Shown here in pieces: positions 53,200 through 62,782 of a stretch of DNA of 64,000 nucleotides. This DNA comes from Liopterus haemorrhoidalis. Taxonomy: Eukaryota; Arthropoda; Insecta; Coleoptera; Dytiscidae. Made by a program: the position numbers and the translations under genes. The stretch lies in contig OZ020616.1 of assembly GCA_963971575.1 (NCBI GenBank), forward strand, positions 17,681,535 to 17,745,534, in the 5' to 3' direction. Positions within the stretch are counted from its first letter, which is position 1; each line of letters opens with the position of its first letter. The notes under the pieces were generated by a model. It ran no database searches. It saw only the letters and a program-made list of their open reading frames with translations, and was not told where the DNA came from.

Positions 53200-54190
53200 T
53201 GGTCGGATTTTGATTAAATTTTGTATATATAGTTATAATATTGCTTCTTCTATGATAGGACACTTTTTATGCGTATATCTCGTTTAACGGATTTTAACGG
53301 CTGAAAAAAATATTTTGTAAATCTGCTATTAAACAAACAATATCCACCTGTATGTCCATCAGTCTGTTTTTCTCTTATGCAAGGTCCAAACAAGATTGCT
53401 TTTTATGTGTGCACCTAGCTTAACGAATTTCCGTTTTAACAAAATCTTTTGTAAATCTGTTTTTAAACAACAGATATCCATCTGTATGTTCGTCACTGTG
53501 TTTCTTATGCAAGACCCATTCGAGGATATTTTTCACGAGTGCCCTCCACTTAACGAACCCTTGATCAATGAAAGTATTTGTAAATCTAATGATTTAAACC
53601 CAATATTTTTGTCAATGAAGTTTTCTTGCAATGCTTTATAGCGACGTTAATGACAATAATAAATGTCATACACTATTGAAAAAATTGATGTAAAGTGTGA
53701 ATTTTCACACATTTCGGGGTTAGTAGGTTTTTGCTAAATAATGATAAAAAATTAATGGTAATTAGAAAATCTACTAGTCGGATTTTGATGAAATTTTGTG
53801 TATACAGTTAAAATATCGGCACTTCTATAATAAGATGCTTTTCAGAGGCATACCTCTGCGAATTCCCGCTTTAACGAACTCCCGCTAACGAATTCCCGCT
53901 TTAACGAACTATTTTGTAAATCTGCTATTAAACATCCAGTATCCATCTGAATGTCCGTCAATCTGTTTCTCTCTAATGTAAGATACAATCGAGGTTACTT
54001 TTTATATGCGTACCTTCGTTAACGAAATATTTCATAAATCTGCTATTAATCAACAAATATCCATCTTTATGTCCGTCAGTGTGTTTATCTCTTATGTAAG
54101 ACCCAAGCGTGGGTACTTTTGGTGTACTACACACATAACGAATCCTTGTTCAACGAAGGTATTTGTAAATTTACTATTGTAAAACCAATG
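53200..54190. repeat. Higher-order tandem repeats of a 125-135-bp unit
   Basis: A unit beginning TTTGTAAATCTGCTATTAAA then ATATCCATCTGTATGTCCGTC and a CTTATGCAAG...GTACTTTTTATG segment recurs at about 53317, 53450, 53578, 53910, 54033 and 54163. Each block of three starts with CTAGTCGGATTTTGATGAAA (53202, 53771). A border of the CACACATTTCAGG repeat (53690-53728) separates the two blocks. Non-coding. Confidence 0.7.
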
Positions 54191-55114
54191 TAATACACCA
54201 TTATTTATTTTATAATCAGGTGAATTTAATTGAACTTATCCCGTGTGAAGAACGGTATTATGCTCTGTCCATTATACTAGTACATTATGTGAATGAAGTT
54301 GGTTAATAGTTTCATAGCTAAGTTAAAAAGAATATTTTATTGAGGTTATTGTTTATTTTCCGTTCGCAATCACCTTGCCCCTCGTAGACTAATGTTGGCG
54401 ACACAATTTTGTTTTGGTTTATATATGGCATGCGCTGCCCATCTTGGTTATTAGTCTGAGGTGTATTCCATGACGCCATTTTTAATTTTCTAACACAAAT
54501 GTAACATACGTCACGTTTTTTAACCATGAACAGTTCTGTGCGGTTCAAAGTTGTATAACGCAGTTCGACGCACTTGGTCTGGATACGACATAGAATTAGT
54601 GATGTGCCGGATCACATAAAAGCCAGGTCCGCCTATACGGATACGGATTATGTGCGTCCTGATACGCGCATACGGATCTTGCATTGCAGTAGAAAAACGA
54701 ACGACCTTGAAGCGATAGTTACATGTGTCGAACTGTTCTTAAAAAACAAAGCATGCAAACTGAGAGTACAAACATGGAGAAAGATTGTTACCAGCGTCTA
54801 TAAGCGCTTGCTAACTTGCACCAGCGATTAAATATCGCTTTACTTTCAATTATACCCGGGCATGCAGAACGTTTGAAACATACGCCGATGAGTAACAGAA
54901 ATCTTTGAAACATTATTTATCAGCTTACAAGAAGCTGGCAATCACTGTTCTGATATTTTGTTGATTTTTTTGATAGTTATTTATAAAATTTCTTTGATGT
55001 TGCAAATTACCGACATTTACAATTACTTATTGACAGAATAAATTTTATTATTTTTGCATTATAATTTGCTTTCCAACGTATAGTTTGCATAAATGGCATG
55101 TTTTATTAGATATA

Positions 55115-55426
55115 CACACACCGGCAAATTTAAAGGAACAGATTGAAAATTATGTTTTTTTTAATGTTAGTATTTTGTAGGACCCATATATCAGAGAAAA
55201 ATTCGCCCTAATGCAGAATAATGCGCCCACTGTGTAACAGACTTTATAAATCAAGTGGGTATAACAACAATGGGTTGGCCAGCGTGCTCCCCTGACCTCA
55301 ACCCGATTGAACATTATTCCAAAAAACATCGTACTAGAAGATTACCTGAGAAATATCAACAGTATGTACACTACAGGGAAAATAATTAGATTTTTATGTC
55401 TGTTCTTTTAAATTTGCCGGTGTGTG
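55115..55426 (+). mobile_element. Tc1-like deletion derivative with transposase scrap
   Basis: CACACACCGGCAAATTTAAA and TTTAAATTTGCCGGTGTGTG are near-perfect inverted ends (about 27 bp) with TA outside. A fragment reads MGWPACSPDLNPIEH, the third catalytic region of Tc1 transposases. The final Glu is present, but the rest of the enzyme is gone. Confidence 0.85.
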
Positions 55427-55704
55427 TATTACTCCCCCAAGCAACTATAGGAACATTTATTATAAACCAGGTCACTTTTTGATGAAGAAATATTGGCAAA
55501 CAGGCACTGGTAATAATGTTTCTACGTGTCCACTAAATGGTGTCAACAAGCGCCGACAACAGCATACCTAATTAAACGCCTGTTTATAAGCACCGGAAAC
55601 AATCTTTCTACGTGTTCATACCCAGACACACGATTTAGTTGACTTAAAATCTCTCACTCATTGTCTTTGATTTATTTTATTCCAATATTTAAAGTATACT
55701 AGGC

Positions 55705-56019
55705 CAGTGTTTCTCAACCAAAAACGCACCGCGGACCAGTATAATATATAATTTTCTAACGCGGACCACTAATAATAATTGTTGGTTCATTTTTTGCAAG
55801 AAAACAAATATATTTGATGTGCTACTAAATACATTTATTTTATTTGTAGAAAATCACAGAAAGTTTACAGAAAATAAATAAAATATAAATTATTTACATA
55901 AAAAATGTGCATAAAAATTTAAAAAAAAACTTGCAAGAAACAAATAAAAACTTTCGCGGCCCACTAAAATTGTTCTGGGGACCACTGGTGGTCCGCGGAC
56001 CGCCTGTTGAGAAACACTG
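55705..56019. mobile_element. hAT MITE, 315 bp, TSD TACTRRRC
   Basis: CAGTGTTTCTCAACC and GTTGAGAAACACTG are inverted. The flanks TACTAGGC (55697-55704) and TACTAAAC (56020-56027) agree in six of eight positions. CGCGGACCA units lie on both arms. Confidence 0.8.
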
Positions 56020-56376
56020 TACTAAACTGTTCTAAAACCACCGGTAAGTAATGTGATGCTCGACTAAATATCAATTTAAACGTCAGAGGAAAATTTACTC
56101 CTCCTTGAGCATTTTTAGACGCAAGCTTATATTATAACTAATTCAAATGTATCTATCGATCGATGAGATCCGTTTAGGATCCGCCTTAGAGAAATAGATA
56201 CGGATTTTTATTTTTTACGGATCATCCGCGGATACGGAGCTCCGGCACATCACTACATAGAATGCATACATCTGCACGCATGCGTGCAGTCACTTTCAAA
56301 AGAGCTGCAAATCTGCGGAATAAAAAAGCATGTCCTATGTGAACTGTAAAATGAATGACTTTTGTTTTGTTTTTAG

Positions 56377-56575
56377 GTATTTACCAAAATGCGCGGGTCT
56401 TAGAAGAATTTCTCTGCACAAATCCATTTCACCGAAGGGTGATAAAATGTACCTGTTAGTATGCGAGTGTGCCTCATTACTACAAGATGTCTCTGCGTCT
56501 GCACTTCTGATCCCAGCGTTACGGGCAAGATTGTGTGGTTATACCGGTCTCTACAGGCCTATCGAGACATTTTAG
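56377..56575 (+). CDS. Exon 6 of the unrecognised gene, with stop codon
   Basis: The acceptor TTTTGTTTTTAG is followed by G that completes the Arg codon begun in exon 5. The frame reads YLPKCAGLRRISLHKSISP, KMYLLVCECASLLQDVSAS and LLIPALRARLCGYTGLYR, then PIETF and TAG at 56573-56575. The text up to GLYR looks conserved, whereas PIETF* could be read-through beyond a lost or unrecognised donor. Downstream sequence resembles repeat DNA. So the stop may be original, or the exon end may have been altered by an insertion. No domain named. Confidence 0.82.
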
Positions 56576-56902
56576 AACATTAATAAATTTCAAATCTAGG
56601 TTCAATTTAATACGATTCAACGATTTTTCCCGAGTGTTTAAGACTGACAAGCGAATTGTCGAAAGGGATAAAAGTGTTTTATAGATTTTTAAAAGTGATT
56701 TTAAGGCTGATGCACCATATTTGATCAAGTTGATATTCTTAGCAATGAAGTAAATAAAAGAACCAAAAAAATTAACACAGGCCTGCGATATAGAGCTTTT
56801 TTCTTTGTTGTTTGAAATTACGTGATTTAAGTTAAATAAAACATGCTGAATCCGAAAAAAAGGGTTTTGTAGTATTAGATCAGAATTTTTCACAAATTGC
56901 AA
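56519..56902 (-). other. Open frame of 127 codons overlapping exon 6 antisense
   Basis: It reads MQFVKNSDLILQNPFFRIQH, then SSISQACVNFFGSFIYFIAK and LSLSTIRLSVLNTREKSLNR. It is rich in Asn, Lys, Ile and Leu as expected for chance or decayed repeat frames, with a weak hydrophobic stretch. I recognise no family. Its last 19 codons are the antisense of exon 6, which argues against it being a gene as drawn. The 56903-57180 stretch shows nothing. Confidence 0.3.
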
Positions 56903-57180
56903 ATTTATTTTCCATTAAAACTTCCCCGATTACAATAAAAAATACACGTGATCAGTGTTTGTAGTATAGTAATATTAAACTAAGAAAATAAATGAGGTAG
57001 TTGCGAAGAATCCCATTTTGGTCTGGGTCAAATTTATTATTTTGAAATAATAGTATATTCTGTAATAATGTTGGAATCCAACCGAGTAACAGGCCCTACT
57101 TTCTGTATGACCACCAGAAAAAAAATTAACAAATAATTTACATTACATAACAAATTAATTAATTATTTAAACTTATTTTT

Positions 57181-57342
57181 TTGAAGAACTGTTGTTTTGT
57201 TTCACTGATTTATTTATTTTTCTGACCATGGTTTCGGCTTACGCCATTTTCAAATTCATCATTGCTACTTTGAAAATGGCGTAAGCCGAAACCATGGTCA
57301 GAAAAATAAATAAATCAGTGAAACAAAACAACAGTTCTTCAA
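57181..57342. repeat. Perfect inverted repeat, 74-bp arms, 14-base loop
   Basis: The left arm 57181-57254 (begins TTGAAGAACTGTTGTTTTGT) and right arm 57269-57342 (ends ACAACAGTTCTTCAA) match at every position. In each arm GGCGTAAGCCGAAACCATGGTC looks like the stem II, GAAA and stem III-cleavage part of a Penelope-type hammerhead, but its CTGANGA box is TTGAAAA. The sequence may be a recent tail-to-tail repeat junction. As RNA it would be a very stable hairpin. Confidence 0.9.
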
Positions 57343-57464
57343 TTAATAACCTTTTATGCATTAGCGAGTTTCACAAAGTCAAATTGTCGACAATTAAATA
57401 TACTTATATTTTGTTTAATTTTAGTTTAATTTGCCGCACATTGGCCACTATTTTATTACTTTTT

Positions 57465-58493
57465 AGGGTTTTGTAGGTATGACCAAAAAACCCTTATACC
57501 GTCTTTTTGTCGTCTGTCTGTCTGTCTGTCTGTCTGTTCGGTAAAAATTGTAGCCAAACGGCTAAACCTAGAGAGTTGAAATTTGGCATGCTTATACAAC
57601 TCTTTGACCCGCACATAGGAAAAATACTAAAACATCTAAAAAACATAGCCCCCTAAAAATATAAACAAATATATGCTAATCGAAAAAAAAAAAAAAAAAA
57701 TTAAATTCTGTGTAGGGTATCAAATGAAAGCCCTTGGTACGTGGCTTAACGATCAAAATTTTATTTTTGCAAAATAATTATCTTGAGACGATTTTCGCCA
57801 AAATTGTGCAAAAAAAATTTTGTCCCACACCCTGTAGCCCAGATGGTTCAAACTAAAAATCTGAAAAAATTCTAAGTAATGTACATTGGTTCGAACCGGA
57901 ATAGTACAACAGGAATTTTTGATCAGATTATGTTTTCGGAAAATAACGCTTTTATAGTGTTTTTAACTAAAATATATAAAATATTTAATCCGCTATTTAA
58001 CATAGTGAACGACTGAACCTGGGTAGTACAGTGGTAGCGTTGTCGCTTCGTGAGTTGAAACTACTGTAAGAAACTACTGTTCGAATCCCGTCAATTTTTA
58101 TTTTTTCTGTTTTTTTTTTTTCATTTTTATTTTGTTTAAATTATTTTGTCAAAATTCTAGTTATATTTTGGCAAATGTTGCATTTAATTTTTAAAAGCGT
58201 AAATTTAATAACCAGTGGGAAATGTTGAAATTATAATTTAATTCTATGTTTGAATGTATACGAAATCAGAGAGGCGAAGTTTATGACTTAAACAACCAAT
58301 GGAAGCCGTAGGCGCAATTTTCAAAATATTAATGAACCTTGCTATATAAAAAAAAAAATACTGCAAATATTTAGAAACCCAAATAATGGTATTAGGCATT
58401 CGAATTAAAATTAATAAAAAAATATTTTAACATAAAATTTGTTTTGGCATTCCAAATAATCATCATTCACTTACTAAATACCTGCTAAACCCT
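57465..58493 (+). mobile_element. AGGGTTTTGTAGGTA repeat, copy 2, with a different tRNA-like module
   Basis: The ends AGGGTTTTGTAGGTAT and TACCTGCTAAACCCT are inverted. The first 480 bases follow 36451 onward almost unchanged (GTCT tract, AGCCAAACGGCTAAACCTAG, CACACCCTGTAGCCCAGATG), and so does the part after the poly-T (AATTCTAGTTATATTTTG). The region in between is unlike copy 1 and holds the tRNA-like module at 58013-58092. About 180 bases near the end (58215-58440) also differ. Confidence 0.65.
58013..58092 (+). ncRNA. tRNA-like module with a perfect B box
   Basis: TGGGTAGTACAGTGGTAGC (58020-58038) resembles an A box. GTTCGAATCCC (58079-58089) is an exact pol III B box. A poly-T run (58112-58122) could end transcription. 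A small tandem (GAAACTACTGTAA twice) enlarges the spacing. The ends do not form a closed acceptor stem, so it is tRNA-derived and not a tRNA gene. Confidence 0.6.
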
Positions 58494-58519
58494 GAAATGT
58501 GTGAAAATTCACACATAAT

Positions 58520-59895
58520 ATTTTAATAAGTTATGTTAGTTTATTTTTTTAAAAAACCTTGCGTTTGTTTAATGTATTCATATGCCATAGATACCGTCTG
58601 CACTACATTTCAGTGCAACAATAACATTTGACAACGAGCATGGAATAATTATTTTTTCAACAGTGAAGGAATGAAATACACGCAAAATGCATAAGAACAT
58701 AAGTGCATATGAATAACATTCCAACTCTTGTGTTAGAATATTAACTTTCTGTGGTCAGAACTGATTTTAGAATTGATAAATTCTATAGAGGTCGTGGAAA
58801 AAAGGTATTTCTAAAAGTTTTACATAATAACATAAATAATAGGAACGGAGAACTTACCATATCTTCCGCTTATACGCCTATCTAGGTGTTGGGGTTGTAT
58901 TATTTATTTATTTATTTTTAAATTATACTTTTCATTATACTTTCAAACTTCTGACGACATTCAAATTTCTAAACTTCTTTCTGAAATAAAAAGCGACAGA
59001 AATAGGCATTCAACATTTGTATTTTGTTACTTCTCACTGCCAGCTTAAGAATTTTAAGTGACATAAAAATTTGGTTATAATAACCAATTTACGAATATCA
59101 TTGAATTATGTTAGTTTATATTTAATTATAGTAACCATTAGGTAGTATAGTTTTTATTTATAAAGACCAGAACAAATCTCAATCAGGATTATTAAAAATG
59201 TCAGAAAAAGTAAAACAGTACAACATAAAGATTAACGTAAAGTTGGTACACCTGAATAAGCATCGAAACTTCCAATAAAATCTAACTGGTGATAGTTTCA
59301 AAAGTTGAGTTGAAGGTCGGATAGCATTGAAAGTTTGCAGGAAGTATTGTGCTTCACATTATACTTTGTACGGAAAAAAAAAAAAATCCGTACTGCTTAG
59401 GAGAAAGGTATAATGTAGAACAGTCTTAATACTTTAAAAAGGACACATCGACGCGGGTAGTCAGATATTTCTACTGTAGGTAGTAGACATATCATTAGTA
59501 GTGGATAGTAGTAATATCCACCAAGAGTTATTTTCTTAATTTAATATTACTATACCAACAAAAACAATTATAAATCACATAAATTGCTATTGCAGCATCT
59601 ACTACAAGAAAAAGCGATTCTCAGAAAGAATAAACGATTGTAGGCGCAATGCGATTGTATCCACAAAATACTAAATCATATAGGACCTGTACACATTAAA
59701 GCAATACAAACTCCATTTTCAAAATCAGCATGTCGTTTTGCTTAGAATAAATTAAATTAACCAAAACAACAAAATCTCCGCAGACCTATTGAACAAAATT
59801 ACATAATACCTGGCATTGCGCTGTTAATACTGAAAAAATCCGTTCTATACAAAACCGTACTATTTAGCGGTAAAGTTTTCGAATAGGGTATACAA
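58520..59895. other. No gene recognised
   Basis: AT-rich with short frames only. A weak repeat of AGTAGACATATCATTAGTAG/AGTAGTAATATCC lies near 59480-59520. No paired ends, no motifs. Confidence 0.5.
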
Positions 59896-59900
59896 TTAAC

Positions 59901-60090
59901 CAGGGCCGGATCTAGGGTATGGCGAGCGAGCGAGGCATTCGCCTTGAGCGCAAGAAAGAGTTGAGGCGCAAAAATCACGCCTTCTTTTTTTTGTTATCAC
60001 AGCGATTATACCACCACCCAGTACAAAACGACTAATATTGGACTGGTTTTTTCCCCTGAACTCTTTAAGGAAACACTGAAAATCGACCAT
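59901..60090. repeat. hAT-like terminus CAGGGCCGGATCTAGGG
   Basis: CAGGGCCGGATCTAGGG followed by GGCGAGCGAGCGAGGCATTC is a common hAT end in insects. The matching right end and the expected second CAATTAAC were not found. The minus-strand frame over it (59896-60090) is without motif. From 60091 to 60690 nothing else is recognised. Confidence 0.45.
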
Positions 60091-60689
60091 GCCGACATAG
60101 ATGCTTACAAATATCTTTGTAAAAGTAGTGGTTTCAAGAACAAATTAAGTGACGGGAAGAACACATGTATCATAAACTTTTCTGTTTAATCCAATTGGAA
60201 ACTCAGGATTCTCCAAAACGACGCCCAATTTCCCAAAAGCCATCCAGTTTTATCGAATTCTCCGGATGATTTTTGCCGTCCGATTATCTTTTCTCAACTG
60301 GATAAAATGTCCCCAATGGCAGTTTCAAGAGCTCGGTTATCAACATGTATTTGCCGGTTGTCTTGCCTCATTAGAGGATTTTTGCAAATATTGTAACGTT
60401 ATCGGCTGAACGTTAAAATCACGTGACGACTTAACTGAGCAAGCGTGAGTGAATTTTTAACGTAATTCAAATAACGGAGGTCTTTAATTTAGATTTGGCG
60501 TATAGTTCTTACGTTCTGTTTTAACCTAAAAGAGGACATTGAAAATATTTACAATGTTAAATTGTTTTTAATAGACCTATTTACGTTTTATTGTATATTT
60601 TAATATATAAAATAACATTCCTGTCTTAAATATATACTTATCATGTATGCAGGGAAGGGTTACACTTAAAAACTAAGTGATGTTATGCA

Positions 60690-61080
60690 AAAACTGTTTT
60701 CCCATACAACGATAAATATACTAGGACTTTGATTTGATGCAATGTTTAAGCTCTTGCAGCATGTACGGTAGCTGAAACATATCGTAACTAATGAGGACAA
60801 TATCGTCAGCAAAACGGAATCGTTCAGTTTACCGATATTTATGCTTATTCTCAAGAGAGATATTAAAAATTATCTTCGATAGCCAGAGTAAAGATTTTCG
60901 GTGATATTGTGTCGCCTTACCGCACACCTATCTGTATATGGACTTTGTTAATCGATATGGTGACAAAAAAAATCCAAATGGTCTGACTTGGAAGGTGGCA
61001 TTGATGTTCTTTACAATGCCAGTGTATCTCGAACCGTCTCTCGCGTTCGCTAGTTATTCCATGACCATATTTCTACGAAC
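60690..61080 (-). pseudogene. RTE-like reverse transcriptase fragment
   Basis: On the minus strand a broken reading gives G-D-T-I-S-P-K-I-F-T-L-A-I-E-D-N-F (around 60930-60880) followed by LSFADDIVLIS-like text (FADDIVLIS with a disrupted first residue near 60815), then QLPYMLQELKHCI. GVRQGD.ISP..F...L and FADD are the two core RT boxes of RTE and related elements. Stops and shifts separate them. It may be from the same family as 46195-46380. 61081-61440 shows nothing. Confidence 0.55.
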
Positions 61081-61467
61081 TATATAAACTACGAACGCCG
61101 AATGGTAGGGGACATCTGTAAAGGGGAATTTTGGGGGAACCATTAAGTGATTTTAAAAGTGGTTTCATTCCGCAACAGGCTTTATTGACCAGGCATATTC
61201 TCACGAGTGAAGTCGATGTTCACTTAAGAGCCGAACTATATGTATTCAGTTACGAAACTACTTTCAGTACCGACTATTAAATTCGGATTTTTTAGAGTGT
61301 TTCGATAACAAATGCATATATTTTGGTTTCTGTTCATTAATTAACAACCCCATTTTTCTGGATGCTAATAATATTGTCACATGGGTGGTTTGATTGAAAG
61401 ACAACTCCTGGTTTTAGCAATACAAATTTATTAATTATATATCCAGTTTTCAATATAAGGGCTGAAT

Positions 61468-61737
61468 TTGCCCATGGAGTTGGGGAAGTCTTCGGTCCAC
61501 CCCATGTTAGCCAGGATCGGCTTGGACCTATCTCCGAGGCGGGCCCATCGGGGAGTCGAGGAGCCTGGAGAAGCCTTCTCTCACTCATATGGTACTACTT
61601 GCTTGGCTCACCAGCTGTACGAGTATCTGGCGTCGGTGTCTCGGTCGTCACCGTGTGGACTGGTACGTGTAGAGGAGTTGGCTAGGTTCCTCTGCCCTGA
61701 TACCGTACAACGTTCATGTATTTGTACTGAAGGTTGA
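61468..61737 (+). CDS. GC-rich open frame of unknown nature, possible exon
   Basis: The 89-codon frame LPMELGKSSVHPMLARIGLD..., SHSYGTTCLAHQLYEYLASV, CGLVRVEELARFLCPD to CTEG* is clearly richer in G and C than the surroundings, as the assembled exons are. An acceptor-like TTTTCAATATAAG precedes it, and GAAG|GTTGAC near its end could be a donor. Other frames are also partly open, and the opposite strand has an 83-codon frame. It could be a further exon of the gene upstream, of another gene, or a TE piece. I recognise no motif, so this is a candidate only. Confidence 0.3.
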   Translation: MPMELGKSSVHPMLARIGLDLSPRRAHRGVEEPGEAFSHSYGTTCLAHQLYEYLASVSRSSPCGLVRVEELARFLCPDTVQRSCICTEG

Positions 61738-61739
61738 CC

Positions 61740-62500
61740 TAGTCCTAATATTCATTCGTCATGAAAAATATTTTCTTATTACGAAAATGCGGCGTATGCA
61801 TTTCGTAATCAGGTAACATATAATTATTATTATTATATGCTAGACGCTGTCAAATAGTTTTTTAATTAAACAGCCGAGCGTCACAATGTCTAGATGTCGC
61901 AATCCTGACCTAGGATTACCTTTGTGACATAAAGACATCTCTGTCCCTTTTTTGACGGTGCAGTGCTATCCACGTTATCTATGTGTACCAAAATTTAAAT
62001 TGGAATATTTATAATTATATGGAAATTTTATTTACTTCATTGCAATCTGCAGATCGCATGTTTTCCTATGCCTATGGAATTTTTATAAAGCAATATTACC
62101 TTAAGAATGTAGAGAGTAAATATTGAAAATTTTAAATTTTTAATCAAATCCGTAATTTGGGAAAATGTTCAAAATAAGTTATACTACCTTCTGTGTATTC
62201 TACGATTCAAAAATTTTAAATTGTTAATAATAAAATATTAACTCTAATTGTTTTGCTCTCTACATTTGATCAGTAGAAACTGCGATATGGACCAAACCTC
62301 CTTCAGAAGCTTCCTTCTATCCTACAACGGTAATCCCATAAGTAATACACAAAATACTGTATTTAAAATGTAGTTACTGTAGTTAAAAATAGTCTCCCTG
62401 AAGATCTATAACTACTGCCCAGAATTGTGATAGGTATGATAATCGAATTTGTACTATTCGAACTCACGCCTATGTTTTGTATTTGCCCAACATTGTAATA
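61740..62500. other. No gene recognised
   Basis: AT-rich. No paired ends or coding motifs seen. Confidence 0.5.
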
Positions 62501-62679
62501 TAGTTTATTTCTTTGGTATAAGTGGAACTAAATGTTGAAATCTAGTAATTTTTAACAACTAAATGGGGTTTTTGACCATTTTGTTTAACAAAAGTCCCAT
62601 TCAATTGTTCAAAAGTGAACTTATGACAACTTAAGAAAATTATTCCGTTTATTTCTGCTTAAACAATTGGGATAATCTA
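62501..62679. mobile_element. MITE A, short diverged copy
   Basis: TAGTTTATTTCTTTGGTATA then AGTGGAACTAAATG on the left, and TTTCTGCTTAAACAATTGGG with ATAATCTA on the right, are inverted with TA outside. Oldest-looking copy of the family in the window. Confidence 0.6.
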
Positions 62680-62782
62680 TAGGTGTGGTAATTGAATTTG
62701 TTGTGACTCCCACTAATGTTGTGTATTTAATGTTTAAAAACTTTGCCCACTTGGGATCCTTCATTTAATTTTAATTTACGAG

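Larger units (their letters stand above)
54597..56255. mobile_element. hAT-type element, 1659 bp, TSD CATAGAAT, with two nested insertions
   Basis: TAGTGATGTGCCGGATC and the right end CCGGCACATCACTA are inverted and flanked by a perfect 8-bp duplication CATAGAAT (54589-54596, 56256-56263). Arms carry GATACGGAT units. It contains a Tc1-like derivative (55115-55426) and another hAT MITE (55705-56019). It ends 121 bases before exon 6. Confidence 0.88.

Noticed and set aside
53200..54190. CRISPR-like array
   Set aside because: Units are diverged, contiguous and of about 130 bp, without constant short repeats and unique spacers. The DNA is eukaryotic.
45838..56575. Naming the host gene as wide awake/ANKFN1
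   Set aside because: The match came only from general impression. The motifs I remember for that family are not visible, so the gene is left unnamed.
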